Positions 58,130-64,000 of a stretch of DNA of 64,000 nucleotides are shown here, piece after piece. The stretch is from positions 372,436 to 436,435 of the forward strand of contig JAQSDV010000004.1 in assembly GCA_029945425.1 (NCBI GenBank). The letters are read 5' to 3'. The position numbers and the translations under genes were made by a program. The notes under the pieces are model-generated. The model did not search any database. It had not been told where the DNA came from and was given only the letters and a program-made list of their open reading frames with translations. Position 1 is the stretch's first letter, and the number at the start of each line of letters is the position of its first letter. Source of the DNA: a bacterium. GTDB lineage: Bacteria > Pseudomonadota > Alphaproteobacteria > Micavibrionales > UBA2020.

Positions 58130-59173
58130 ATGCCAAAAAAACAAATCGCGAAAAAGTCTGCGACGAAAAAAACAGCAGGAAAGAAATCCGCGCTGCCTGC
58201 CGAAATGAAGGCCGCCGCCGTGCATGACCATGCATTGGTAATCGAACAACGTCCCGTGCCTAAACCGGCGCATGGCGAGGTACTGGTGCGCGTGCATGCC
58301 GCCGGCGTCAACCGCCCCGATATCCTGCAGCGCAAGGGGTTGTACCCGCCGCCCCCCGGCATTTCCGACATCCCGGGATTGGAAATCGCGGGCGAAGTCG
58401 TGGCGCTCGGCAAGGGCGTTGCGGGCATCAAGAAGGGCGCGAAAATCTGCGCGCTTGTCGCGGGCGGCGGCTATGCAGAATATTGCGTTGTGCCGGCCGT
58501 GCAATGCCTGCCCATTCCTACGGGTATCGATATGGTGACGGCGGCGGGATTGTGCGAAACGCATTTCACCGTCTGGACGAACCTGTTCGATCGCGGGAAT
58601 TTGAAAAAAGGCGAGAGCGTGCTGATCCATGGCGGCGCGTCCGGCATCGGCACCACGGCAATACAGGTGGCGAAAGCATTCGGGGCGAAAGTTTTCGTGA
58701 CCGCCGGCAATGATGAAAAGGCAACGGCTTGCGTAAAGCTGGGGGCTGTCGCCGCGATCAATTACCGCCACAGGGATTTCGTGACGGAGATCATGGCGCT
58801 GACCGATAACCGCGGCGTCGATGTCGTGCTGGATATGGTCGGCGGCGATTATGTGGGGCGCAACCTGAAAACCCTTGCGCCCTATGGCCGTCATGTCAGC
58901 ATCGCGATGCAAAAGGGCCGCACGGTCGAAATCGATTTGTTCCAGATCATGTCGAAGCGATTGATCATGACCGGATCGACGCTGCGCCCGCAGCCCGTTG
59001 CCGTGAAGGGCGCAATCGCCAAGGCGCTGAAAAAGAATATCTGGCCGCTGGTCGCGCGCAAAAAAATCCGCTGCGTGATCGACAGCATCTATACCCTCGA
59101 TGACGCACAAAAGGCGCATGAGCATCTGGAGCTGGGGAATCACGTCGGCAAAGTGATTCTCAAGGTTATCTGA
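58130..59173 (+). CDS. NAD(P)H quinone oxidoreductase, zinc-free MDR (PIG3-like)
   Basis: Medium-chain reductase that probably reduces quinones or similar compounds with NADPH. The catalytic domain has AAGVNRPDILQRKGLYPPPP and PGLEIAGEVVALGKG; the Rossmann domain SVLIHGGASGIGTTAIQVA (AxxGxxG form), and the family region DMVGGDYVGRNLKTLAPYGR. 347 residues. The first 25 are Lys/Ala-rich (PKKQIAKKSATKKTAGKKSA), absent from relatives. ATG 58205 (MKAAAVHDH) would give the usual length; neither start has a strong ribosome-binding site, so the tail may be real or a mis-start. Confidence 0.9.
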   Translation: MPKKQIAKKSATKKTAGKKSALPAEMKAAAVHDHALVIEQRPVPKPAHGEVLVRVHAAGVNRPDILQRKGLYPPPPGISDIPGLEIAGEVVALGKGVAGIKKGAKICALVAGGGYAEYCVVPAVQCLPIPTGIDMVTAAGLCETHFTVWTNLFDRGNLKKGESVLIHGGASGIGTTAIQVAKAFGAKVFVTAGNDEKATACVKLGAVAAINYRHRDFVTEIMALTDNRGVDVVLDMVGGDYVGRNLKTLAPYGRHVSIAMQKGRTVEIDLFQIMSKRLIMTGSTLRPQPVAVKGAIAKALKKNIWPLVARKKIRCVIDSIYTLDDAQKAHEHLELGNHVGKVILKVI

Positions 59174-59262
59174 TTAATTTACATAATAACAAGCTTTAGG
59201 GCGCTGGCGGGTGAGCCAGACCTATAAATAGCGGGAGTTTAGCCCTGCCGCACCGGTTATCT

Positions 59263-59291
59263 TTGACATATTAAATGGCCTTTGCTATTCC
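59263..59291 (+). promoter_or_regulatory. Candidate promoter of array B
   Basis: A consensus TTGACA (59263-59268), a 17-bp spacer and a weak TATTCC (59286-59291), 32 bp before the first array B start codon. The preceding 90 bp hold no gene. A GGAG ribosome-binding site lies at 59315-59318. Confidence 0.4.
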
Positions 59292-59323
59292 TTTTGCATA
59301 ACATTTATGCAGACGGAGCCCCT

Positions 59324-59629
59324 ATGTCCCTCACCGCCGCCTTCAACGACGATTACGAAACCGAAATGGCGAACAGCTATGTGCTGGTCGTGAAATACGA
59401 CATGGCGGGATACACGCATGTGCTGGCCTATGATTTCATGGCGCGCGTGATGATCATGCGCAACGATGATTACCCCGAAAACTCCATGCGCATGACGCCG
59501 TTCAACCAGCTGGACCGCGACAGCCTGGTCGATATGCGCGAAGAACTGGTCCGCCTGGGCGGCAAGCCGCCCGCGCTGCCGGCGGAACCCAATACGATGC
59601 AAAAACCCCTGCGCGGCCTTAACCCTTAA
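59324..59629 (+). CDS. Small array protein B1
   Basis: 101 residues, first of array B. It starts SLTAAFNDDYETEMANSYVL, has the central motif VLAYDFMARVMIM (about 33-45), TPFNQLDRDSLVDMREELVR, LGGKPPALPAEP and the tail MQKPLRGLNP. The first tail residues differ from the usual LNKP. The ATG at 59324 follows CGGAG; an in-frame start at 59282 would overlap the promoter. Function unknown; soluble, no signal peptide. Confidence 0.8.
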   Translation: MSLTAAFNDDYETEMANSYVLVVKYDMAGYTHVLAYDFMARVMIMRNDDYPENSMRMTPFNQLDRDSLVDMREELVRLGGKPPALPAEPNTMQKPLRGLNP

Positions 59630-59645
59630 AATCCGGAATTTGACC

Positions 59646-59939
59646 ATGGCGCTCAGCGAAGAATTCAACAGCAGCTACAGCCCGCGCAAACTGGCCGATA
59701 ACGTGTTGCGCATGGGTTACGACTACGTGACGTTCTTTTACGATTTAGAACAGCGCCTGCTGGTAACGGCCTACCGTTACAGCGATGCGGGCGGCACGAC
59801 CGTCACGCCGTTTTCAAAACTGGACCGCGAGGTGCTGGTGGAAATGCGCGACCGTCTGGTGGAGTTGGGCGGCAAGCCGAAAGAACTGCCGCCGGAAGCG
59901 CCGACGCTGAACAAGCCGTTGCGCGGCCTGAACCCTTAA
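59646..59939 (+). CDS. Small array protein B2
   Basis: 97 residues, the shortest intact member. The central motif is degenerate (FFYDLEQRLLVTAY), with the A of the AR pair replaced by Q. The C-terminal half keeps TPFSKLDREVLVEMRDRLVE, LGGKPKELPPEAP and LNKPLRGLNP. The ATG at 59646 is preferred over a TTG two codons earlier. It starts 16 bp after B1. Confidence 0.8.
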   Translation: MALSEEFNSSYSPRKLADNVLRMGYDYVTFFYDLEQRLLVTAYRYSDAGGTTVTPFSKLDREVLVEMRDRLVELGGKPKELPPEAPTLNKPLRGLNP

Positions 59940-59949
59940 AGGAACGAAG

Positions 59950-60255
59950 ATGCCCATCAAAAGCGCCTTTAACGAACAGTATAACGCAGTCATGGCGAAT
60001 GATTATGTGCTGGATGTCAGCTTTAATTCGTCAAACCTCAGCTATATCTACCAGACCTTCGATTTCATGTCGCGCACGCTGGTCACGGGGCGCAGCAGCA
60101 GCTCCGCCGGTTTCAACGTGACGCCGTTTTCGCAACTGGACCGTGACATGTTGATAACGATGCGTGACAAGCTGGTGGAACTGGGCGGCAATCCGCCGGA
60201 ACTGCCCACCGAAGCCGCGACGCTCACCAAACCCGCACGAGGATTAAACCCGTGA
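59950..60255 (+). CDS. Small array protein B3
   Basis: 101 residues: SAFNEQYNAVMANDYVLDVS, then QTFDFMSRTLVTG (central motif), TPFSQLDRDMLITMRDKLVE, LGGNPPELPTEA and the tail LTKPARGLNP. The N-terminal half resembles B1 (AFN, MANxYVL), suggesting these two are close relatives. Its TGA overlaps the GTG of B4 (GTGA). Confidence 0.8.
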   Translation: MPIKSAFNEQYNAVMANDYVLDVSFNSSNLSYIYQTFDFMSRTLVTGRSSSSAGFNVTPFSQLDRDMLITMRDKLVELGGNPPELPTEAATLTKPARGLNP

Positions 60256-60614
60256 TTTCCGCAGACATGTATGAGGGCGATTACAGCGATCCCGCACCCG
60301 CCTTCCTCCAAAGGACGCCGACCGTGAAAAAAGAACCACTCTCGCTCAAAGACGCCTTCAACAACCTGCACCCCGCGATGGAAAACAGCTCCTCCTTGCG
60401 CGTATTGAGCAGCGGCATATACGCCTATTACGATTTCGCGCAGCGCGTGCGCAGTTCCGGCAGCCCGACGCCGACGATCACGCCGTTTTCGCAGCTGGAC
60501 CGCGATACGCTGGTCGCCGCGCGCGACAAGCTCGTGGAGCTGGGCGGCAACCCGCCCGAACTGCCGTCCGAAGCGCCGACGCTCAACAAGCAACTGAGAG
60601 GGCTCAATCCGTGA
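60252..60614 (+). CDS. Small array protein B4
   Basis: 120 residues with an extra N-terminal segment (ISADMYEGDYSDPAPAFL) before SLKDAFNNLHPAMENSSSLR. The central motif is YAYYDFAQRVR. The C-terminal half is TPFSQLDRDTLVAARDKLVE, LGGNPPELPSEAP and LNKQLRGLNP. The start is GTG inside the B3 stop; an ATG 15 bp later is an alternative. The 5' segment is shared only with B5. Confidence 0.78.
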   Translation: MISADMYEGDYSDPAPAFLQRTPTVKKEPLSLKDAFNNLHPAMENSSSLRVLSSGIYAYYDFAQRVRSSGSPTPTITPFSQLDRDTLVAARDKLVELGGNPPELPSEAPTLNKQLRGLNP

Positions 60615-60985
60615 TTTCCGCAGAAATGTATGACGGCGGATACGACGACCCCGCCCCGCCGCGCCCCGCCCCGCCCCCTGCCCAAAGGATCGTCGCCGTG
60701 AAAGAACCGCTGTCGCTGAAAGACGCCTTTAGCTATGTGAACGGCACGATGGAAAACCCCGTGACGTTGCGCGCCTATACCGGCGGCATCTACAATTATT
60801 ACGATTTTGCGCAACGCCTGCGCGTCACGAACGGGCAGAACCCGATCATCGTCCCCTTCACCGAGATCGACCGCGACGTGCTGGTCGCCGCGCGCGACAA
60901 GCTGGTGGAGCTGGGCGGGCAGCCGCCGCAGCTGGCGCCCGAAGCAAACGCACTTAACAAACCGTTGAGAGGATTGAACCCGTGA
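60611..60985 (+). CDS. Small array protein B5
   Basis: 124 residues, the longest member. N-terminal ISAEMYDGGYDDPAPPRPAP is nearly a copy of the B4 leader with a longer Pro-rich run. Then SLKDAFSYVNGTMENPVTLR, YNYYDFAQRLRVTNG, VPFTEIDRDVLVAARDKLVE, LGGQPPQLAPEA and LNKPLRGLNP. B4 and B5 are clearly the most recent duplicates in the upstream half. Coupled by GTGA to both neighbours. Confidence 0.78.
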   Translation: MISAEMYDGGYDDPAPPRPAPPPAQRIVAVKEPLSLKDAFSYVNGTMENPVTLRAYTGGIYNYYDFAQRLRVTNGQNPIIVPFTEIDRDVLVAARDKLVELGGQPPQLAPEANALNKPLRGLNP

Positions 60986-61281
60986 GCAGCGACGCACCCG
61001 AAATTTCCCTGAAAGACAGCTTCAACGCCATGGGCGCGCGGATGCAGAACAGCTCTGTCCTTGGCATGCATAACGGCGCGATCTGGATCTATTACGATTT
61101 CACCAACCGGATGCGCATGACGCCGATCGAGGGCGGGCAGAAAATCACCCCCTTCGCCGAGCTGGACCGCGACGTGCTGGTGGCGGCACGCGACGCGCTG
61201 ATCGACCTGGGCGGCAAGCCGCCTGCGCTGCCGCCGGAGCCGCAGGTACTGAACAAACCCTTGCGGGGGCTTAACCCGTAA
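60982..61281 (+). CDS. Small array protein B6
   Basis: 99 residues without the long leader of B4 and B5 but with the same following segment (SLKDSFNAMGARMQNSSVLG). Central motif WIYYDFTNRMRMTP, then TPFAELDRDVLVAARDALID, LGGKPPALPPEP and LNKPLRGLNP. GTG start overlapping the B5 stop. An ATG at internal Met would remove the N-terminal helix. Confidence 0.78.
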   Translation: MSSDAPEISLKDSFNAMGARMQNSSVLGMHNGAIWIYYDFTNRMRMTPIEGGQKITPFAELDRDVLVAARDALIDLGGKPPALPPEPQVLNKPLRGLNP

Positions 61282-61295
61282 CGAAGGACATGACC

Positions 61296-61604
61296 ATGGA
61301 ACTGGGCGAAGCATTTAATTCGAAATCGAAACCACAAGTGACGAATTCCAGCCCCTTCGCGCTCGACATCTATTACGAGAGCCGCGCGGGCAGCATGTAC
61401 ACGACTTTCGATTTCATGACGCGCGTGATGATGGTGCGCACAGGGTCGAGCGAGGGCGGCATTACCGTGACGCCGTTTTCGCAGCTGGACCGCGATGTGA
61501 TCGTGGCGGCGCGCGATAAACTGGTGGCACTGGGCGGCACGCCGCCGGAATTGGCGCCGGAAGCGCAAACGCTCAACAAACCCTTGCGCGGCCTCAACCC
61601 ATAA
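61296..61604 (+). CDS. Small array protein B7
   Basis: 102 residues: ELGEAFNSKSKPQVTNSSPF, central motif YTTFDFMTRVMMVRTG, TPFSQLDRDVIVAARDKLVA, LGGTPPELAPEAQ and LNKPLRGLNP. Two ATGs are possible; 61296 has AGGA at a better distance than 61290. It opens a new spaced section of the array (14-bp gap after B6). Confidence 0.78.
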   Translation: MELGEAFNSKSKPQVTNSSPFALDIYYESRAGSMYTTFDFMTRVMMVRTGSSEGGITVTPFSQLDRDVIVAARDKLVALGGTPPELAPEAQTLNKPLRGLNP

Positions 61605-61618
61605 GCGAGTAAAGCATT

Positions 61619-61924
61619 ATGAGCGACGAAAAATCCCTGAAGGACTCCTTCAACAGCAATCACAGCACGACGAAATACGGCGAGAGCGTGCTGCAGGCGA
61701 CATCGGGCAAGATCAACCATTTCTATGACTTCACCGCCCGCGTGCTGGTGACGCGGGCCGACTGGGGCAGCGATTACAACATCACCACGACGCCGTTTTC
61801 GCAGCTGGACCGCGATACGCTGGTTGCGGCGCGCGACCGGCTGGTCGAGCTGGGCGGAACGCCGCCCGCGCTGCAGGCGGAGGCAAACACGCTGAACAAG
61901 CCGTTGCGCGGCCTCAACCCATAA
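61619..61924 (+). CDS. Small array protein B8
   Basis: 101 residues: SLKDSFNSNHSTTKYGESVL, NHFYDFTARVLVTRA (one of the best matches to the array A motif), TPFSQLDRDTLVAARDRLVE, LGGTPPALQAEA and LNKPLRGLNP. A 35-bp block in its second half is identical to B4. Confidence 0.78.
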   Translation: MSDEKSLKDSFNSNHSTTKYGESVLQATSGKINHFYDFTARVLVTRADWGSDYNITTTPFSQLDRDTLVAARDRLVELGGTPPALQAEANTLNKPLRGLNP

Positions 61925-61938
61925 CAGGAAACATACCA

Positions 61939-62250
61939 ATGTCCCTCGCCGAAGAATTCAACGACAACTCCTATGGCCGCAAGCTCAACGATTTTGTATT
62001 GAGCGTGCAATATGGCCTGTCGCCCAGTTCCTCGACCTCCACTTACTTCCAGTATGATTTCATGGCACGCCTGCTGACGACCCGCACGGGCAGCAGCGAT
62101 GGCGGCATCTCCGTGACCCCGTTTTCGCAGCTGGACGCCGAATCGCTGGAGAACCTGCGCAACCGCCTGATCGATCTCGGCGGCAAGCCGCCGCCCCTGC
62201 CGGGCGCGATGGAGAAGACGGGCCTGCGCAAGGGCGGGCTCAACCCCTGA
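61939..62250 (+). CDS. Small array protein B9
   Basis: 103 residues: SLAEEFNDNSYGRKLNDFVL, FQYDFMARLLTTRTG, TPFSQLDAESLENLRNRLID, LGGKPPPLPGAM and the tail EKTGLRKGGLNP, a variant in which the LNKPLRG core is broken up. FMARLLTTRT lines up with FKARQLTTIY of A2, the clearest link between the two arrays. Last intact gene of the array. Confidence 0.78.
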   Translation: MSLAEEFNDNSYGRKLNDFVLSVQYGLSPSSSTSTYFQYDFMARLLTTRTGSSDGGISVTPFSQLDAESLENLRNRLIDLGGKPPPLPGAMEKTGLRKGGLNP

Positions 62251-62355
62251 TTTTGGATCGCGCGATCCAGAACCTTTGATTTCAAAACCTTAGCTTTTTT
62301 GACGGCCGCTCATGTAAAAACGACGGCGGTATTCCCGCCATCTGCAATTTATTGT

Positions 62356-62384
62356 TTGACAGAACAAACCCGCTAAAGTATCTT
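62356..62384 (+). promoter_or_regulatory. Strong candidate promoter for the shortened array gene
   Basis: TTGACA (62356-62361), 17-bp spacer, TATCTT (62379-62384), in an AT-rich 170-bp gap after B9. It is the best sigma-70 match I see in the window and drives only the short gene at 62421. Confidence 0.6.
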
Positions 62385-62420
62385 TGTTAAATATTTTACG
62401 CATTTTAAGGAATATTCAAC

Positions 62421-62612
62421 ATGGTTTTAGCCAATAAATTTAACGATAATTTCAAAGCCCAATCCCTGAACGACATGATGCTCGGCATGTATGCGGCGTC
62501 CAATTACGGCAGCAACGCCTTTTGCTTTGCACAGGCGGCGCGCATCGCCACGCCCGTCAACGATGCGGGCGGCGCGGCGGAAACTCCTGCGAAGCGGCAC
62601 CTGACGCTCTGA
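62421..62612 (+). CDS. Shortened array B relative (B10)
   Basis: 63 residues. The N-terminal part VLANKFNDNFKAQSLNDMML matches the start of B9 (SLAEEFNDNSYGRKLNDFVL), then AFCFAQAARIATPV is a blurred central motif. The C-terminal helix, GGxPP and the tail are missing; no frame restores them. It may be a decayed copy or an independent short protein. Its own good promoter and an AAGGA ribosome-binding site argue that it is still expressed. Confidence 0.55.
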   Translation: MVLANKFNDNFKAQSLNDMMLGMYAASNYGSNAFCFAQAARIATPVNDAGGAAETPAKRHLTL

Positions 62613-62681
62613 TGCGTCCCTAGAATCCTCTGGACTTGCAGGGTCATGATCTTATAAGGTCACGGCATTCTCCCCTAAAGC

Positions 62682-62700
62682 GATTGAAGATGTTTCAATC
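62682..62700. promoter_or_regulatory. Inverted repeat upstream of trcR
   Basis: GATTGAA (62682-62688) and TTCAATC (62694-62700) are perfect complements with a five-base loop. A second perfect palindrome, CGCGCCATGGCGCG, lies at 62742-62755, and a GANTC site at 62623-62627. The 196-bp gap holds no gene. These may be operator elements of the cell-cycle regulator gene. Confidence 0.4.
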
Positions 62701-62808
62701 GTCGCCCTTCCCCCGAAGAGCGCGCGGGCGTGAAGTGTATCCGCGCCATGGCGCGTGCCGAATGAACCCCGCGCCCTGCGCGGAAAACGAGAACAGGAGC
62801 TTTATAAA

Positions 62809-63516
62809 ATGGCCTATCCCCTGATGCCCAAGGCGACCGCCGCATGGCTGGTCGACAACACCGCCCTCACCTTTGACCAGATCGCCGAATTCTGCGGGCT
62901 GCACCCGCTGGAAGTACAGGCGCTGGCGGATGGCGAGGTGAATTCCGGCATCATGGGCACCAGCCCCCTCATGAACGGCGAACTGACGCAGGAAGAAATC
63001 GACCGCTGCGAAAAGAACACCAACGCCAAACTGAAAATGATGAAGAACGACCTGCCCAAGCCCCGCGCCCGTTCCAAAGGCCCGCGCTATACGCCGGTCA
63101 CCAAGCGCGCGGAAAAACCCAACGCGGTTGCGTACCTGCTGAAGCAGTTCCCGATGCTGGCCGATGTGCAGATCGCGAAACTGGTCGGCTCCACCAAGCC
63201 GACCGTCGATGCGATCCGCGGCAAGACCCATCCCCAAAGCAGCAGCATGAAGCCCGTCGACCCGGTGTCGATCGGCCTCTGCACCGCCGACGAGCTGGAG
63301 AAAGCCGTCCGCAAGGCGAGCCGCCGCGTGGAGCGCGAAGCAAAGGGCGGCGCGCCCGCCCCCACCGTTTTCGGCAACCCGTTCGCCAAGAAAACGGCCG
63401 CAGCTGCACCCGTTGAAGCCGCTGACGACGAAGATGACGAGGACGAAGAAGAACTCGACAACAACGATACGGAAGAAGCGACGGACGAAACGCTGCCCGA
63501 AACCGGCACGCATTAA
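62809..63516 (+). CDS. trcR: Cell cycle transcriptional regulator TrcR (DUF1013)
   Basis: 235 residues. The family opening AYPLMPKATAAWLVDNTALT is followed by a helix-turn-helix-like part (FDQIAEFCGLHPLEVQALAD), PRARSKGPRYTPVTKRAEKP, and a second HTH-like stretch (MLADVQIAKLVGSTKPTVDA). DUF1013 proteins in Caulobacter are named TrcR and linked to cell-cycle transcription. The last 35 residues are strongly acidic (Asp/Glu run). ATG 62809 with ACAGGAGC upstream is preferred to an in-frame start at 62755. A terminator follows. Confidence 0.92.
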   Translation: MAYPLMPKATAAWLVDNTALTFDQIAEFCGLHPLEVQALADGEVNSGIMGTSPLMNGELTQEEIDRCEKNTNAKLKMMKNDLPKPRARSKGPRYTPVTKRAEKPNAVAYLLKQFPMLADVQIAKLVGSTKPTVDAIRGKTHPQSSSMKPVDPVSIGLCTADELEKAVRKASRRVEREAKGGAPAPTVFGNPFAKKTAAAAPVEAADDEDDEDEEELDNNDTEEATDETLPETGTH

Positions 63517-63534
63517 TTTGCCGCTTTGACCAAT

Positions 63535-63566
63535 AAAAAAGGCGTCCTGTAAGGGACGCCTTTTTT
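63535..63566. terminator. Bidirectional rho-independent terminator
   Basis: AAAAAAGGCGTCC pairs with GGACGCCTTTTTT around TGTAAG. It lies between convergent trcR and the small minus-strand gene at 63583. Confidence 0.93.
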
Positions 63567-63582
63567 ATTCGATATGGGGGCT

Positions 63583-63750
63583 TTAGCCCGTGGCGCGAAG
63601 TTTCTCGATTTCTTCTTTCACATGGAGCTTTTGCTCTTTCATGCGGCGGATCGCGTGTTCGTTGCGCGCGGCATGGGTTGCTTCCTTGTGAATTTTTGCA
63701 TCGAGCTCGGCGTGGCGTTTTTGCAGCGCTTTCAGATGTGCTTCTACCAT
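63583..63750 (-). CDS. Small coiled-coil protein, DUF465/YdcH-like
   Basis: 55 residues, fully helical: LKALQKRHAELDAKIHKEA then HAIRRMKEQKLHVKEEIEKL, the pattern of the YdcH/DUF465 family (HxxLDxxI, then LKxxKLxLKDEI). Function is unknown. The ATG at 63750 has GGAGT eight bases upstream; a start seven codons earlier would cover that site. Confidence 0.85.
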   Translation of the reverse strand: MVEAHLKALQKRHAELDAKIHKEATHAARNEHAIRRMKEQKLHVKEEIEKLRATG

Positions 63751-63860
63751 ATCAATCACTCCTTCGATCAAGTTTCAGTGCAATCATGTTTTCCAATGAT
63801 ACAGGAATCATTTTAGCACCATAAAATTTATAAAAAATTAATGCTTATATGACGGAAATG

Positions 63861-64000
63861 TCAGGGAATTTTAGCCGCAATGAAATCGCGCAGGATATGC
63901 GCGGTATCTATGGGCTTTTCAACCATCGGCGTATGGCCGCAATCTTTCAGCGCGATGAATTCGGCACCCGGAATAATCTTGGACAGACCTTCCGCATCCG
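63861..64000 (-). CDS. C-terminal end of an alpha/beta hydrolase (5' end outside window)
   Basis: Only the last 46 residues are visible, read on the minus strand from the right edge: GLSKIIPGAEFIALKDCGHT, then PMVEKPIDTAHILRDFIAAK and a stop at 63861. CGHTPMVEKP is the usual surrounding of the catalytic His in the alpha/beta hydrolase fold. No nucleophile region is visible, so the substrate class cannot be given. It is upstream of the small coiled-coil gene on the same strand, 110 bp apart. Confidence 0.75.
   Translation of the reverse strand, partial: DAEGLSKIIPGAEFIALKDCGHTPMVEKPIDTAHILRDFIAAKIP

Larger units (their letters stand above)
59324..62250 (+). repeat. Array B: nine tandem paralogous small genes
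   Basis: Nine genes of about 300-375 bp, each encoding a diverged N-terminus and a conserved C-terminal half. DNA identity is locally very high: 60480-60514 (gene 4) and 61790-61824 (gene 8) match for 35 bases without change. This points to repeated duplication with possible gene conversion. Spacers are 10-16 bp, or the genes overlap by 4 bp (genes 3-4, 4-5, 5-6). Confidence 0.9.

Noticed and set aside
59324..62250. CRISPR-like repeat array
   Set aside because: The periodicity of about 300 bp comes from whole coding genes with start codons and stops; there are no short identical repeats with unique spacers.

Overview
The window is a GC-rich stretch of an alphaproteobacterial chromosome. This is inferred from gene content and order: a full division and cell-wall (dcw) cluster running rsmH to ftsZ and followed by lpxC-bamD-recN-ligA, a split-alpha proton-translocating transhydrogenase, COQ9, DUF1192, TrcR (DUF1013), a DUF465/YdcH-type small protein, a nine-gene System I cytochrome c maturation operon, and GANTC motifs in several promoters. 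I cannot name a genus. The orphan IcmL/DotI-like protein would fit a Rhodospirillales- or Micavibrio-like lineage, but that is only a guess.

Layout. 1-2.3 kb: end of a repeat-rich protein, two minus-strand hypotheticals and an isolated sdhB. 2.4-4.9 kb: purine nucleoside phosphorylase and two overlapping AmpD-like amidases. 4.9-5.3 kb: RNase P RNA. 5.3-8.1 kb: a J-domain-like protein followed by four small paralogous proteins (array A). 8.2-27.1 kb: the dcw cluster, all on the plus strand, ending in a clear terminator after ftsZ. 27.2-34.0 kb: a DUF1003 protein, a small exported protein, then lpxC, bamD, recN and ligA. 34.0-45.9 kb, minus strand: a small helical protein, two overlapping alpha/beta hydrolases, pntAA-pntAB-pntB, an ABC1/UbiB kinase-like protein, two overlapping M3 oligopeptidases and a PAS-GGDEF diguanylate cyclase. 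46.1-48.1 kb: COQ9 and two HExRH-motif proteins. 48.1-54.3 kb, minus strand: ccmABCDEFGHI. 54.4-59.2 kb: acnA, the IcmL-like exported protein, DUF1192 and a quinone oxidoreductase. 59.3-62.6 kb: array B, nine intact tandem small genes and one shortened relative. 62.8-64.0 kb: trcR, a small coiled-coil protein and the end of an alpha/beta hydrolase.

How the genes work together. Most of the window is housekeeping: peptidoglycan precursor synthesis, divisome assembly, lipid A and outer-membrane biogenesis, respiration and cytochrome c assembly. The unexplained part is the two arrays of about 100-residue proteins. Arrays A and B lie more than 50 kb apart but share a central motif (aromatic, N/D, F, x, A, R), a C-terminal helix ending in GGxPP, and a tail close to N-K-P-x-L-R-G. 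A related K-x-P-A-L-R-P ending occurs on the J-domain-like protein directly upstream of array A. I recognise no described family here, and this is the best candidate for an undescribed system. A second theme is tandem duplication: amidases, hydrolases, M3 peptidases, HExRH proteins and both arrays are all neighbouring paralogues.
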